Assembly (NCBI GenBank): GCA_039182865.1
Contig: JBCDBX010000002.1
Coordinates: 9,185-73,184, forward strand
Length of the DNA: 64,000 bases
Reading direction: 5' to 3'
Source: UBA1858 sp039182865
GTDB taxonomy: Bacteria; Pseudomonadota; Gammaproteobacteria; UBA4575
Position numbers and translations under genes: made by a program. Below the pieces are notes generated by a model. That model worked only from the letters and a program-made list of their open reading frames with translations. It had not been told where the DNA came from and made no database searches. Of this stretch, positions 1 through 8,998 are shown in pieces (within the stretch, counting starts at the first letter, position 1; the number at the start of each line of letters is the position of its first letter).

Positions 1-5
1 TTCAC

Positions 6-713
6 ATGTCTGTCCTGCAAAATATTATCAATGACAAAATTGACTATGTTCCTCTAGGGAATCGCTTTCGAGGTTTTTGCCCGGTTGTGGTAGATGTTGA
101 AACAGGAGGTTTTAATTCACAAACCGATGCTTTGCTGGAAGTGGCGGCAATTATATTGGGAATTGATGCAAACGGTAAACTTTATTGCAAAGAGTCCCAT
201 CAAGTGCATGTTCAACCATTTGAAGGAGCAAATATTGAACCAGCTTCTTTAGCCGTGAATGGTATAGATCCGTATCATCCGTTAAGAATTGCCATACCAG
301 AAAAAGAGGCACTTAAGAGTATATTTAAACCCATTCGCGCAGCGGTGAAAGAGAATATTTGTAAACGTGCAATTCTGGTGGGACATAACGCCACTTTTGA
401 TTTGAATTTTATCCACACATCAGCGAACCGCGCCAAAGTTAAAAACAACCCATTTCATCCATTTAGCGCTTTAGATACCGTAACACTAGGAGCAATGGCT
501 TATGGCCAAACAGTCTTATCAAGAATGGCGCAGCAAGCGGGATTGGATTGGAATAACGAAAATGCACATTCCGCAATTTATGATGCACGCATGACAGCAG
601 AGCTATTTTGCAAAATACTCAATACTTGGAATAACCAAGTAAAACAAATTCTTCCGGTGTCTAATCCTGCTTTGACACAGAATGAGGAAGATGACGATGA
701 GAGTGAAACTTAA
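6..713 (+). CDS. rnt: Ribonuclease T
   Basis: A 3'-5' exoribonuclease of the DEDDh family that trims the 3' ends of tRNAs and other stable RNAs in the cytoplasm. The full set of catalytic acids is visible: D30 and E32 in VDVETGG, D132 in HNATFDLNF, then H188 and D193 in HSAIYDARM. The length of 235 residues is close to the usual 210-225, with an acidic C-terminal tail (EEDDDESE). Only five bases precede the ATG, so its ribosome binding site and promoter are outside the window. It converges on grxD, overlapping it by 4 bp. RNase T next to monothiol glutaredoxin is a common gammaproteobacterial arrangement. Confidence 0.95.
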   Translation: MSVLQNIINDKIDYVPLGNRFRGFCPVVVDVETGGFNSQTDALLEVAAIILGIDANGKLYCKESHQVHVQPFEGANIEPASLAVNGIDPYHPLRIAIPEKEALKSIFKPIRAAVKENICKRAILVGHNATFDLNFIHTSANRAKVKNNPFHPFSALDTVTLGAMAYGQTVLSRMAQQAGLDWNNENAHSAIYDARMTAELFCKILNTWNNQVKQILPVSNPALTQNEEDDDESET

Positions 714-1033
714 CTTTTGGATTCTGCTGCTTGCTTAACCATATCTTGCAACTCACCTTTCTCGGCAAGTTCAAGCGTGATATCACATCCACCTACTAGC
801 TCACCATTAATATACAACTGGGGAAAAGTAGGCCAGTCAGCGAAGCGAGGCAAATTTTGAAAAATCTCAGGATCCATTAATACATTCACGTAGGCAAACT
901 CATGACCACAGTTTTTAAGCGCTTCAGCAGTACGCATGGAAAAACCACATTGCGGCATCTGTGGAGTCCCTTTCATATAAACAATAACGGGATTTGATTC
1001 AACCTGTTCGCGAATTCGATCTAATACATCCAT
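710..1033 (-). CDS. grxD: Monothiol glutaredoxin, Grx4 type
   Basis: A CGFS-type monothiol glutaredoxin, known to carry and deliver [2Fe-2S] clusters together with BolA-type proteins in the cytoplasm. The signature CGFS is at residues 29-32, preceded by the glutathione-contacting KGTP motif at 21-24 and followed by the WPTFPQLYINGELVGG block that holds the cis-proline and the glutathione carboxylate site. The 107-residue length is typical (E. coli GrxD is 115). Its 3' end overlaps the convergent rnt gene by 4 bp. Nothing unusual was seen. Confidence 0.96.
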   Translation of the reverse strand: MDVLDRIREQVESNPVIVYMKGTPQMPQCGFSMRTAEALKNCGHEFAYVNVLMDPEIFQNLPRFADWPTFPQLYINGELVGGCDITLELAEKGELQDMVKQAAESKS

Positions 1034-1103
1034 GGCACATCCTTGAAGATTTGAAGTAATTAAATTGAGCTTATTTTAACGAGAATCGCACGGCTATACA
1101 TAT

Positions 1104-2891
1104 CTAGGGTGAGGGAGATGCCACCGAATCCACATTACTTTGTAACCACAGTTCTAACAATGCCATATGCCAAACTTTGCTTCCCTGTAAACGTGTATGA
1201 TACTGATCTGGCTCTTGCAACAGTTTTTCTACATATTCACGCGAAAAAATCCCTCTGTTGATACAGGCAGATGAATTCAATATATCTTGCACCATCTCTA
1301 AAAATGCTCCACGCACAAACTTTAACGCTGGCATTGGAAAATAACCTTTTGGACGATCAATCACAGAATCTGGAATTAACCCTCGCGCGATTTTCTTGAG
1401 CACATACTTCCCCCCTTCTCGCAATTTCATCTCAGGCGGCATCTGCATCGCTAGTTCAACCAACTCGTGATCCAGAAAAGGCACGCGCGCTTCTAACCCC
1501 CAAGCCATCGTCATACTATCAACACGTTTGACAGGATCATCGACAATTAAAGTGGTGACATCAAAATTCAGCACAGCATCAATGAACGTTTCTGAATCGC
1601 TTTGTGTTAAGGCTCGACTCACTAATTCACGCGTATAATCTTGATGCACATAGGCCGAATCAATTGTCTGACTATACTCATCAAAGTCACGATCAAAATA
1701 ATAAGGTGCAAAACGATCTATATACTCGCCAGCTGCAGCGTGCATTTTTGAATACCAAAAATATCCAGCAAATACTTCATCAGCCCCTTGTCCAGACTGC
1801 ACCACTTTAATGTCTTGACTAACCTGCTCAGCCAATAAATAAAATGCGACGGCATCCTGTGCCACCATCGGCTCAGGCATTTGTTTGATCGCTTCTGGCA
1901 GTCGTTCAAGCACACGGCTGTTGGGTATTTGAAACTTATGATGATGTGTGGAAAATTCCTTAACCACGGCATCTGAATATTCAAACTCACTGCCACGTTC
2001 TTCAGGCTGGTCCTCAAAACCAACTGAATATGTATTCACATTCCCATGTTTTTGCGCCAGTAGCCCTACTAATAAACTCGAATCTAATCCACCTGACAAC
2101 AAAACTCCCACTGGCACATCGGCAATTTCTAATCGTCGATCGACAGCTAACTGCAATGCCGACTGAATAACTTCCATCCACTCTTGCTCATGCTTATGTT
2201 CAGGACGATATGCCGACAAATTCCAATAAGATATTGCATCGCTAGCCCCGTCTTGATCGATCCACATGTAATGTCCTGGTGGCAATTTGCGTATACCTTG
2301 CAAAATTGTTCTTGGCGCAGGAATCACCGCATGCAAGGTAAATTGATGCTGTAATGCTTGCGCATCAACTTCTGTATTGATCTCTTTTGTTGAAAGTAAT
2401 GCTTGTGTATTAGATGCAAATATAAAAGAATCTTTTGTCTGACTGTAATAAAAAGGTTTGATGCCTAGGCGGTCGCGCGCTATAAATAGTTTGTTAATTC
2501 GCGTATCCCAAATTGCGAAGGCGAACATTCCAATCAAACGCTCAACACAGCCCTCACCCCATGCTTCATAAGCTTTAAGGATAACTTCTGTATCACCTGT
2601 TGAATTAAAACTTATACCAAGAGCCTGCAAATCTTTGCGTAATTGCGGGTAATTATAAATTGTGCCGTTAAACACAATCGCAATTGATCGAGATTGATTT
2701 AACATGGGTTGCTTGCCTTTATCAGACAAATCAATAATGGCAAGACGTTGATGTCCCAAACCAATTTGCTCACTAATATAAATACCTTGGTCATCCGGAC
2801 CACGACGTTCCAGATGCTTTAACATCGTTTTTATTTTTTGCTCATTTGCTCGACCTTGATTAAGGCTTAGCTCACCACATATTCCACACAT
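1104..2891 (-). CDS. asnB: Asparagine synthase (glutamine-hydrolysing) family amidotransferase, AsnO-like
   Basis: Two-domain amidotransferase. The N-terminal class-II glutaminase domain (about residues 1-190) starts with MCGICGEL, so Cys2 is the nucleophile exposed after Met removal. The C-terminal ATP-dependent synthetase domain (about 225-560) has the pyrophosphate loop SGGLDSS. The open frame extends 11 codons upstream, but the catalytic Cys must be at position 2, so the start is set at 2891. The HAVIPAPRTILQGIRKLPPG stretch resembles the amidotransferase that makes N-acetylglutaminylglutamine amide (AsnO), an osmolyte, more than plain AsnB, but its usual partner genes are not in this window. 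Only one base separates it from the upstream hydantoinase-B-like stop codon, so the two are probably translationally coupled. Amidotransferase is secure; the exact substrate is not. Confidence 0.88.
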   Translation of the reverse strand: MCGICGELSLNQGRANEQKIKTMLKHLERRGPDDQGIYISEQIGLGHQRLAIIDLSDKGKQPMLNQSRSIAIVFNGTIYNYPQLRKDLQALGISFNSTGDTEVILKAYEAWGEGCVERLIGMFAFAIWDTRINKLFIARDRLGIKPFYYSQTKDSFIFASNTQALLSTKEINTEVDAQALQHQFTLHAVIPAPRTILQGIRKLPPGHYMWIDQDGASDAISYWNLSAYRPEHKHEQEWMEVIQSALQLAVDRRLEIADVPVGVLLSGGLDSSLLVGLLAQKHGNVNTYSVGFEDQPEERGSEFEYSDAVVKEFSTHHHKFQIPNSRVLERLPEAIKQMPEPMVAQDAVAFYLLAEQVSQDIKVVQSGQGADEVFAGYFWYSKMHAAAGEYIDRFAPYYFDRDFDEYSQTIDSAYVHQDYTRELVSRALTQSDSETFIDAVLNFDVTTLIVDDPVKRVDSMTMAWGLEARVPFLDHELVELAMQMPPEMKLREGGKYVLKKIARGLIPDSVIDRPKGYFPMPALKFVRGAFLEMVQDILNSSACINRGIFSREYVEKLLQEPDQYHTRLQGSKVWHMALLELWLQSNVDSVASPSP

Positions 2892-2892
2892 A

Positions 2893-4437
2893 TCAACTAA
2901 TATCTTTTCCGAAGGCGCCACCACCAGGTGTCTCTATACGAATACGATCACCTTGTTTAACATTTAATGAGACTTTAGCTCCCACTAACTTATCGTTAAA
3001 AAAGTTTTGTCCTTTTGCACCGGCTTGGCCTTGGTGAATTCCTCTTGGTGAATGACGACGACGTTCACTTAAAATCGTCACACTGGTTTCTTGTTGAAAT
3101 TCAAACTCACGAATGATGCCATTACCACCAGGATGCTGTCCTTTACCGCCGGATCCTGCGCGTATCTCATAACGTACGATGCGCAAAGGATAAGCCATCT
3201 CTAATACTTCAATCGGCGTGTTTTGAGTATTCGTCATATGTGTTTGTACAGCATCGAGCCCATCTGATTGAGCATTCGCACCTGCACCCCCACCAATGGT
3301 TTCGTAATAACTCCATGACTCGCCTTTATTAGAACCCATCGCGATATTATTCATTGTGCCTTGGCTATCTGCTGGAATTATGTATTGATCAGCCTGACTC
3401 AATGCCAAAAACAATACATCGACAATACGAGAGCTAGTCTCGACATTTCCTGCCGCCACTGCCGCCGGATATAACGCATCAACCAAACTACCTTGTTGAG
3501 TTTTTATTGTTATGGGTCTGAACGAACCCATACATTCGGGAACGTCAGTGCTCATTAAGCATCTAAATACATAATAAACAGAAGCCGCAGTAACCGCTTT
3601 GGGGCAATTAATATTTCCAGCGACTTGCTCAGCTGTCCCAGCAAAATCCACAATCACGTTTCCATTATTTATAATTAACTTGACTACAATTGGTATATCA
3701 AAATTTCCTAAACCATCATCATCCATAACATCTTGCGCTTGATATTCACCATCAGGGATTTTTTGCAAAAAACTTAGCGCCATGGATTCTGCGTAGTCAA
3801 ACACTTGTTGAGTAAGAGTTTGATATGCAGTGACACCCATGCTTTCAACTAAATGTTTTAAACGCCCTACGCCATGTAAGTTTGCACCTAACTGAGCACT
3901 TAGATCCGCAAAAGTATGTTTGGCATTCTGAACATTTATAAAGAGTTGTTTATAGATCGAATGATCAATTTGATTATCACGACCTAAATATTTTGGTGAA
4001 ATAAGTGCTCCCTCCTCTAACAAACTCTTAGACAAAGGCATCGATCCCGGTTCATCAGCACCGATATCAGCATGATGAGCTCGATTAGCCACAAACCCTA
4101 TCAACTGAGTTTCAAAGAAGACAGGCATCACCAGTGTGACATCGGGTAAGTGCGTCCCCCCTTTATAAGGGTCGTTAAAAATCACTATATCACCATCTTG
4201 CCAATCAAAATCAGACACGACGGACTGCATAGCAAAAGCCATACTGCCTAGATGAACTGGGATATGAGCGGCTTGCGCGCAAAGCTGTCCATGACCATCA
4301 AACATGGCACATGAATAATCCAATCGATCTCGAATATTCGGCGAAAAAGCCGCATGCCTTAGTTGAGCGCCCATCTCCTCGCATAAGGCGTTGATTTGAT
4401 GTGAAAATAAACTAAGTTGAATCGATTGTAATGCCAT
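2893..4437 (-). CDS. hyuB: Hydantoinase B / oxoprolinase family protein
   Basis: HyuB-family protein of 514 residues, the usual size of the stand-alone B subunit of ATP-dependent hydantoinases, 5-oxoprolinases and acetone carboxylase relatives. Family hallmarks seen are RDRLDYSCAMFD near residue 37, the VHLGSM block, GDIVIFNDPYKGGTHLPDVTLVMPV, and a glycine-rich C-terminal part (GSGGKGQHPGGNGIIREFEF) ending in TPGGGAFGK. These enzymes normally act with an A subunit (HyuA), and none is encoded in this window. It lies directly upstream of the amidotransferase gene with a 1-bp gap. The substrate cannot be told; a cyclic imide or lactam is the family expectation. Confidence 0.87.
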   Translation of the reverse strand: MALQSIQLSLFSHQINALCEEMGAQLRHAAFSPNIRDRLDYSCAMFDGHGQLCAQAAHIPVHLGSMAFAMQSVVSDFDWQDGDIVIFNDPYKGGTHLPDVTLVMPVFFETQLIGFVANRAHHADIGADEPGSMPLSKSLLEEGALISPKYLGRDNQIDHSIYKQLFINVQNAKHTFADLSAQLGANLHGVGRLKHLVESMGVTAYQTLTQQVFDYAESMALSFLQKIPDGEYQAQDVMDDDGLGNFDIPIVVKLIINNGNVIVDFAGTAEQVAGNINCPKAVTAASVYYVFRCLMSTDVPECMGSFRPITIKTQQGSLVDALYPAAVAAGNVETSSRIVDVLFLALSQADQYIIPADSQGTMNNIAMGSNKGESWSYYETIGGGAGANAQSDGLDAVQTHMTNTQNTPIEVLEMAYPLRIVRYEIRAGSGGKGQHPGGNGIIREFEFQQETSVTILSERRRHSPRGIHQGQAGAKGQNFFNDKLVGAKVSLNVKQGDRIRIETPGGGAFGKDIS

Positions 4438-4522
4438 CGTACTAATATTGTTTTTAGGGCTAAAACCTTCTATTGTTAGAGCAGTATAGGCGTACTAAAT
4501 AATTTAAAAATCGAGGTGACAC

Positions 4523-4600
4523 ATGAACCCATTGAATTCTGTTTTAGGTACTATCATCGCTGGTTTCATACTGGCAATAATCATATCACTTGTATTCTAA
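4523..4600 (+). CDS. Putative 25-residue single-pass membrane peptide
   Basis: A short reading frame that starts with ATG after a good ribosome binding site (GAGGTG, about 5 bases upstream). It encodes a polar N-terminus (MNPLNS) followed by about 18 hydrophobic residues, and ends with TAA. It lies 46 bp upstream of the PuuD-like membrane protein and in the same direction, so the two could share a transcript. No family is recognised. Good initiation signals plus a clean transmembrane segment favour a real small protein, but it could also be a leader peptide or chance. Confidence 0.45.
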   Translation: MNPLNSVLGTIIAGFILAIIISLVF

Positions 4601-4646
4601 GCAAGCTCTTAGCCCAAAATAATAATAAAACATAGGAGAAATATTT

Positions 4647-5144
4647 ATGAATGGTTTTTCACTGATAGTATGGCTGCATGTATTTGCAGGCATTATATGG
4701 ATAGGTCTACTTTACTACTTTAATTTTATTCAAGTTCCAGCGGTGAATGCTGCCACTGCTGATACTGACGGTCCAGGACCTGCAGCGATTAGTAAATATG
4801 TGGCGCCACGCGCACTGGTCTGGTTCCGTTGGGGTGCTGTTGCAACATGGATAACCGGCGCAGGTGCGCTAAATTATGTTGGTGGATTCTCTACACATAT
4901 GTTCTTTACGGATGGCATTACCATCATCGGTATAGGCGCCTGGTTAGGTACTATCATGTTATTCAATGTTTGGGTATTCATATGGCCTAACCAGAAAAAG
5001 TTACTCGGCATGGTTGAAGCCACCGACGAACAAAAAGCCAAAGCCAAGAAAGTTGCGTTCATGGCTTCAAGAACAAACACCTTACTCTCTATCCCTATGC
5101 TCATGTGCATGGTCGGCTGGGGACATGGTGGATTACCTTTCTAA
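4647..5144 (+). CDS. PuuD-like (urate hydroxylase N-terminal family) membrane protein
   Basis: A 165-residue integral membrane protein with about four hydrophobic segments (near residues 5-26, 58-82, 90-112 and 140-160). The N-terminal LIVWLHVFAGIIWIGLLYYFNF block with its His, and the RALVWFRWGAVATWITGAG block, fit the family that includes the membrane part of the bacterial urate hydroxylase PuuD. PuuD proper carries a cytochrome c domain that is absent here, so a role in urate oxidation is doubtful; such short members are widespread and of unknown function. A strong RBS (AGGAGA) precedes the ATG. A strong terminator follows. Confidence 0.7.
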   Translation: MNGFSLIVWLHVFAGIIWIGLLYYFNFIQVPAVNAATADTDGPGPAAISKYVAPRALVWFRWGAVATWITGAGALNYVGGFSTHMFFTDGITIIGIGAWLGTIMLFNVWVFIWPNQKKLLGMVEATDEQKAKAKKVAFMASRTNTLLSIPMLMCMVGWGHGGLPF

Positions 5145-5202
5145 AAAATAGATTTTTTATATCACTGCTAGAAAATAAGTCTTTTTAGTAGCATAATTAA
5201 CC

Positions 5203-5236
5203 AACGGCAGCGGACAACCCGCTGCCGTTTTTTATT
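5203..5236 (+). terminator. Rho-independent terminator after the PuuD-like gene
   Basis: A perfect 11-bp stem (AACGGCAGCGG pairing with CCGCTGCCGTT) with a 5-base loop ACAAC, followed by a run of T. It ends the upstream transcript and separates it from argD. Confidence 0.92.
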
Positions 5237-5284
5237 TTATGCATTTAATTCTTTAAATTCGAATTAGTAAAAGCTTAGATAACA

Positions 5285-6463
5285 GTGAACGCATTACTCA
5301 AAACTTATGGCCGCAAAGACATCTCCTTTTCAAAAGGAGAAGGTGTGTGGATATGGGACCAAAAAGGCGACCAGTATCTGGATGCCCTTTCGGGTATCGC
5401 TGTCTGCGGATTGGGTCATGCGCACGCAGACATTGCTGAAACAATCAGTTCACAAGCCAAAACTTTGATCCATACCTCGAATATTTATCGTATCCCTGCA
5501 CAAGAAATTTTAGGTGAACGCCTTTGCTCACTCACAGGGATGGAAGGAGCATTCTTCTGTAACTCCGGTGCTGAAGCTAATGAAGCAGCGATTAAATTAG
5601 CGCGACTTCATGGTCACGTCAAAGGGATAGAAGCACCCTCAACGATTGTATTTGAAAACAGTTTTCACGGCCGCACGATGGCAACCTTAACAGCCACAGG
5701 CAATCGAAAAGCCCATGCCGGTTTTGAACCCTTAGTCAGCGGATTCATTCGCGCACCTTATAATGACATTGAAACGGTGAAACAAATTTGCGAAAACAAT
5801 TCAAATATTGCCGCTATCTTTGTTGAGCCTGTTCAGGGAGAAGGTGGTATCAACATTCCGCACACCAACTTCTTATCAGAATTACGAAAATTGTGTGATC
5901 AATATGAACTTCTACTCATATTAGATGAGGTACAAACGGGCAATGGTCGAACAGGAAAATGGTTTGCGTTTCAACACACCGACATAGCACCTGATGTAAT
6001 TACCACTGCGAAGGGACTTGGGAATGGTGTTCCCATTGGCGTATGCTTAGCAAAAAATTCTGCTGCGACTCTGTTTGCTCCAGGCTCACATGGAAGCACA
6101 TTTGGCGGGAATCCACTAGCATGCCATGTTGCTTTAAAAGTACTAGATATTATCGAAAAAGATAAACTTTTAGACAATGCCAAAAACATGGGTCATCACA
6201 TGTTAAAAGAATTTAAGAACAAGCTAGATAAAAACCCATTGATTAAAGATATTCGTGGTCATGGCTTGATGATCGGTATAGAGTTAATTAAGCCATGCGC
6301 AGAAATAGTCGACATCGCACTTGAGAAAAAGTTATTAGTAAACGTAACAGCTAGTTCAGTTATTCGTTTATTGCCGCCATTGATTACCGATCAAGAACAG
6401 GCCGATAAAATAGTAAATCTAGTATGCGACAGTATTGATCACTTTGGAACAACTCAAATATGA
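5285..6463 (+). CDS. argD: Acetylornithine aminotransferase
   Basis: Class-III PLP aminotransferase of 392 residues that converts N-acetylglutamate semialdehyde to N-acetylornithine in arginine synthesis; many such enzymes also serve as N-succinyldiaminopimelate aminotransferase in lysine synthesis. Visible are FFCNSGAEANEAAIKLAR (phosphate site, from about residue 90), LDEVQTG with D214, and TTAKGLGNGVPIG with the Schiff-base Lys at K243. The start is GTG and the preceding RBS is weak. It overlaps argF by an ATGA junction, showing a two-gene arginine operon. Confidence 0.95.
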   Translation: MNALLKTYGRKDISFSKGEGVWIWDQKGDQYLDALSGIAVCGLGHAHADIAETISSQAKTLIHTSNIYRIPAQEILGERLCSLTGMEGAFFCNSGAEANEAAIKLARLHGHVKGIEAPSTIVFENSFHGRTMATLTATGNRKAHAGFEPLVSGFIRAPYNDIETVKQICENNSNIAAIFVEPVQGEGGINIPHTNFLSELRKLCDQYELLLILDEVQTGNGRTGKWFAFQHTDIAPDVITTAKGLGNGVPIGVCLAKNSAATLFAPGSHGSTFGGNPLACHVALKVLDIIEKDKLLDNAKNMGHHMLKEFKNKLDKNPLIKDIRGHGLMIGIELIKPCAEIVDIALEKKLLVNVTASSVIRLLPPLITDQEQADKIVNLVCDSIDHFGTTQI

Positions 6464-7365
6464 CACGTCATTTCTTAACATTATTGGATTTAAGCAGCAA
6501 AGAATTACGCAATATACTTGCGCGTGCTAGCGAATTAAAAGAAATTCAAAACAATGGAAAGCAATATGCTCCATTTGCCAATAAAACATTGGCAATGCTA
6601 TTTGATAAATCTTCTACACGAACGCGAGTTTCATTCGAAGCTGGTATGGCGCAATTTGGTGGACATGCCTTATTTCTCTCATCTAAAGACACTCAGCTAG
6701 GTCGAGGGGAACCTGTTGAAGACACTGCACGTGTATTATCCCGTATGGTTGACATCATCATGATTCGCACATTTGCACATGACACGATCGAACGCTTTGC
6801 TAGCGAAGCGACTGTTCCAGTAATTAATGGTTTAACGGATTTAGTGCATCCCTGCCAACTACTCGCAGACTTACAGACCTGGTTTGAAAAACGTGGTGAT
6901 ATTACAGGTGCGACCGTCACTTGGATTGGAGATGGCAATAATATGTGTCATTCCTATATCAATGCTGCACGACAATTAGACTTTAACCTACGTATTGGTT
7001 GCCCTGAAGGTTACGAACCCGATAATCAAATTCTTTTAGCTGCTGGTGATAAAATCTATTTGACTCATGACGCAAGCGATGCGGTTCAAAACTCTGATTT
7101 AGTTGTCACTGATGTTTGGGCCAGTATGGGACAAGAAGAAGAACAAAAACAACGTGAACAAGCTTTTGCTGCTTTTCAGGTAAATACTGCCTTATTGAAA
7201 AGAGCTAACAAAGATGCATTATTCATGCATTGTCTGCCCGCTCATCGTGATGAAGAAGTCACAGCCGATGTATTGGAAGGTCCACAAAGCGTTGTCTGGG
7301 ATGAAGCTGAAAATCGCTTGCATGCACAAAAAGCTTTGATTGAATTTCTATTATTAGCGAATTAA
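6460..7365 (+). CDS. argF: Ornithine carbamoyltransferase
   Basis: Joins carbamoyl phosphate and ornithine to form citrulline, the step after acetylornithine processing. The carbamoyl-phosphate motif STRTRVSFE begins at residue 52, the HPCQLLADLQT motif is near residue 130, and the ornithine-binding MHCLPAHRDEEV is near 257. The 301-residue length is normal. The ATG overlaps the argD stop (ATGA), so the two are translated from the same message. Confidence 0.96.
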   Translation: MTRHFLTLLDLSSKELRNILARASELKEIQNNGKQYAPFANKTLAMLFDKSSTRTRVSFEAGMAQFGGHALFLSSKDTQLGRGEPVEDTARVLSRMVDIIMIRTFAHDTIERFASEATVPVINGLTDLVHPCQLLADLQTWFEKRGDITGATVTWIGDGNNMCHSYINAARQLDFNLRIGCPEGYEPDNQILLAAGDKIYLTHDASDAVQNSDLVVTDVWASMGQEEEQKQREQAFAAFQVNTALLKRANKDALFMHCLPAHRDEEVTADVLEGPQSVVWDEAENRLHAQKALIEFLLLAN

Positions 7366-7660
7366 TTATTCGCAATCTATTCAATGATTTTTGATTGAAA
7401 ATTAAAATCAAAGCACAAAAAAACACATTACAATCAATTTTGCTGTTGACTTAAATCTCTCAGCGGCCTTTCATCGATATCGGAAACCATTAGGTTCGCC
7501 ATTACTTTGAGCCCAATCAGCGCAGCAGCGAACAAGAGACAAGTTAAGCTTTATATATTCTTTTTGCTTAATCCATATCATTTCACTTGCTTTAATCAAG
7601 GAATTTACTGCATGCTTCGCTCACCGTAAAATAATAAAAGTTCATCGCGGAGTGATCACT
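7366..7660. other. Intergenic region between argF and the AGCS symporter gene
   Basis: About 295 bases without a supported gene. I saw an AT-rich stretch near 7385-7430 with loose dyad symmetry but no convincing terminator. Because this symporter family can be controlled by glycine riboswitches I looked for the tandem aptamer pattern and did not find it. It presumably holds the symporter promoter. Confidence 0.5.
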
Positions 7661-8998
7661 ATGGAATCAATCAGCAGTATTATCGGCACAATCAACGGCA
7701 TTGTATGGGGCAAACCCATGCTCATCTTAATACTTGGCGTAGGTTTATATCTATTGCTTGGACTGCGATTCATGCCATGGAAAAAAATTGGCTATGCCTT
7801 CAAACAATTACGTAAAGGGACAAAATCAGAAGGCGAAGGTGAAATTACACCTTTTCAGGCATTGATGACTGCGCTCTCCGCAACCGTTGGAACAGGTAAT
7901 ATCATTGGTGTCGCAGCTGCTATTTTAATTGGCGGACCTGGTGCCGTTTTCTGGATGTGGATGACGGCACTAGTCGGAATGGCGACTAAATATGGTGAAG
8001 CGGTATTAGCCATAAAATATCGTGAAGTTGATCATTTGGGTAACCATGTTGGTGGCCCCATGTACTACATTAAGAATGGACTGGGTGCCAAGTGGACTTG
8101 GCTGGGTGTTTTGTTTGCCATATTCGGCACAGTTGCCGCTTTTGGCATCGGCAATATGTTTCAATCAAATGCAGTATCAGGAGCTTTAAATAGGCAGTTT
8201 GATATTGATCCTACGATCAGCGGCATCGTCATGGCGGTTCTTGCGGGATTAGTCATTATCGGTGGCATTAAGCGTTTAGGAGCAGTTGCAGGCAAATTAG
8301 TCCCTTTCATGATCATACTCTACGTGCTTGGGGCATTAGTGATTGTATTAAGCCATATCACTGAAGTGCCTGCCGCATTATGGCTCATCATTAAAAGCGC
8401 ATTTACTATTGACTCAGCTGCCGGCGGTGCAGTTGGATCCATCATTGTTGTCATTGCAGCGGGTGTTGCACGTGGTGTCTTTTCTAACGAAGCCGGATTA
8501 GGTAGCGCACCTATCGCACATGCTGCAGCACAAAATGACAATCCAGTACATCAAGGTGTCATAGGCATGCTAGGTGTGTTCATAGATACCATCATTGTGT
8601 GCACACTAACCGCACTCGTTATTGTCCTTTCGGGTTTGTGGCAAGTTGAAACGGATAAGACAGCTCTTTCTTTTCTGGCTTTTGGAAAAGAATTACAACA
8701 TGCAGAGTATCTCGTGATATTTGGCATTGTAATTTTCGCTTTTACATCCGTACTTGGTTGGAGTTTCTATGGCGAACGTTGTGCGGAATTTCTTTTTGGC
8801 GAGCGAATTATTACGCCTTACAGAATTCTTTGGGTGATCGCGATTTTCTATGGGGCAACGCACGACTTTGATTTCATCATTCTATTAGCCGATACAATGA
8901 ATGCACTCATGGCTATTCCTAACCTTATCGCGCTTGCTTTACTAAGTCCGGTTATTTTCAAAATAACAAAAGACTGCTTTGAAAAGGAAAAGGATTGA
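7661..8998 (+). CDS. Alanine/glycine:cation symporter (AGCS family)
   Basis: A sodium-coupled small amino acid importer in the inner membrane, about 445 residues with 10-11 hydrophobic segments. The family signature is clear near residue 80 (TALSATVGTGNIIGVAAAI), together with GGPMYYIKNGLG and the FSNEAGLGSAPIAHAAA block near residue 275. An in-frame GTG lies 9 bases upstream at 7652, but it overlaps the ribosome binding site GGAG, so ATG 7661 is the preferred start. The 3' end overlaps the nadC start by 4 bases, tying transport to the NAD gene in one transcript, a pairing without an obvious metabolic reason. Confidence 0.93.
   Translation: MESISSIIGTINGIVWGKPMLILILGVGLYLLLGLRFMPWKKIGYAFKQLRKGTKSEGEGEITPFQALMTALSATVGTGNIIGVAAAILIGGPGAVFWMWMTALVGMATKYGEAVLAIKYREVDHLGNHVGGPMYYIKNGLGAKWTWLGVLFAIFGTVAAFGIGNMFQSNAVSGALNRQFDIDPTISGIVMAVLAGLVIIGGIKRLGAVAGKLVPFMIILYVLGALVIVLSHITEVPAALWLIIKSAFTIDSAAGGAVGSIIVVIAAGVARGVFSNEAGLGSAPIAHAAAQNDNPVHQGVIGMLGVFIDTIIVCTLTALVIVLSGLWQVETDKTALSFLAFGKELQHAEYLVIFGIVIFAFTSVLGWSFYGERCAEFLFGERIITPYRILWVIAIFYGATHDFDFIILLADTMNALMAIPNLIALALLSPVIFKITKDCFEKEKD

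Noticed and set aside
5237..5284. ArgR operator before argD
   Set aside because: AT-rich dyads such as AATTCTTTAAATTCGAATT occur, but they do not match the TGAAT/ATTCA half-sites well enough.
7366..7660. Possible glycine riboswitch before the amino acid symporter
   Set aside because: The conserved glycine-aptamer cores could not be found.
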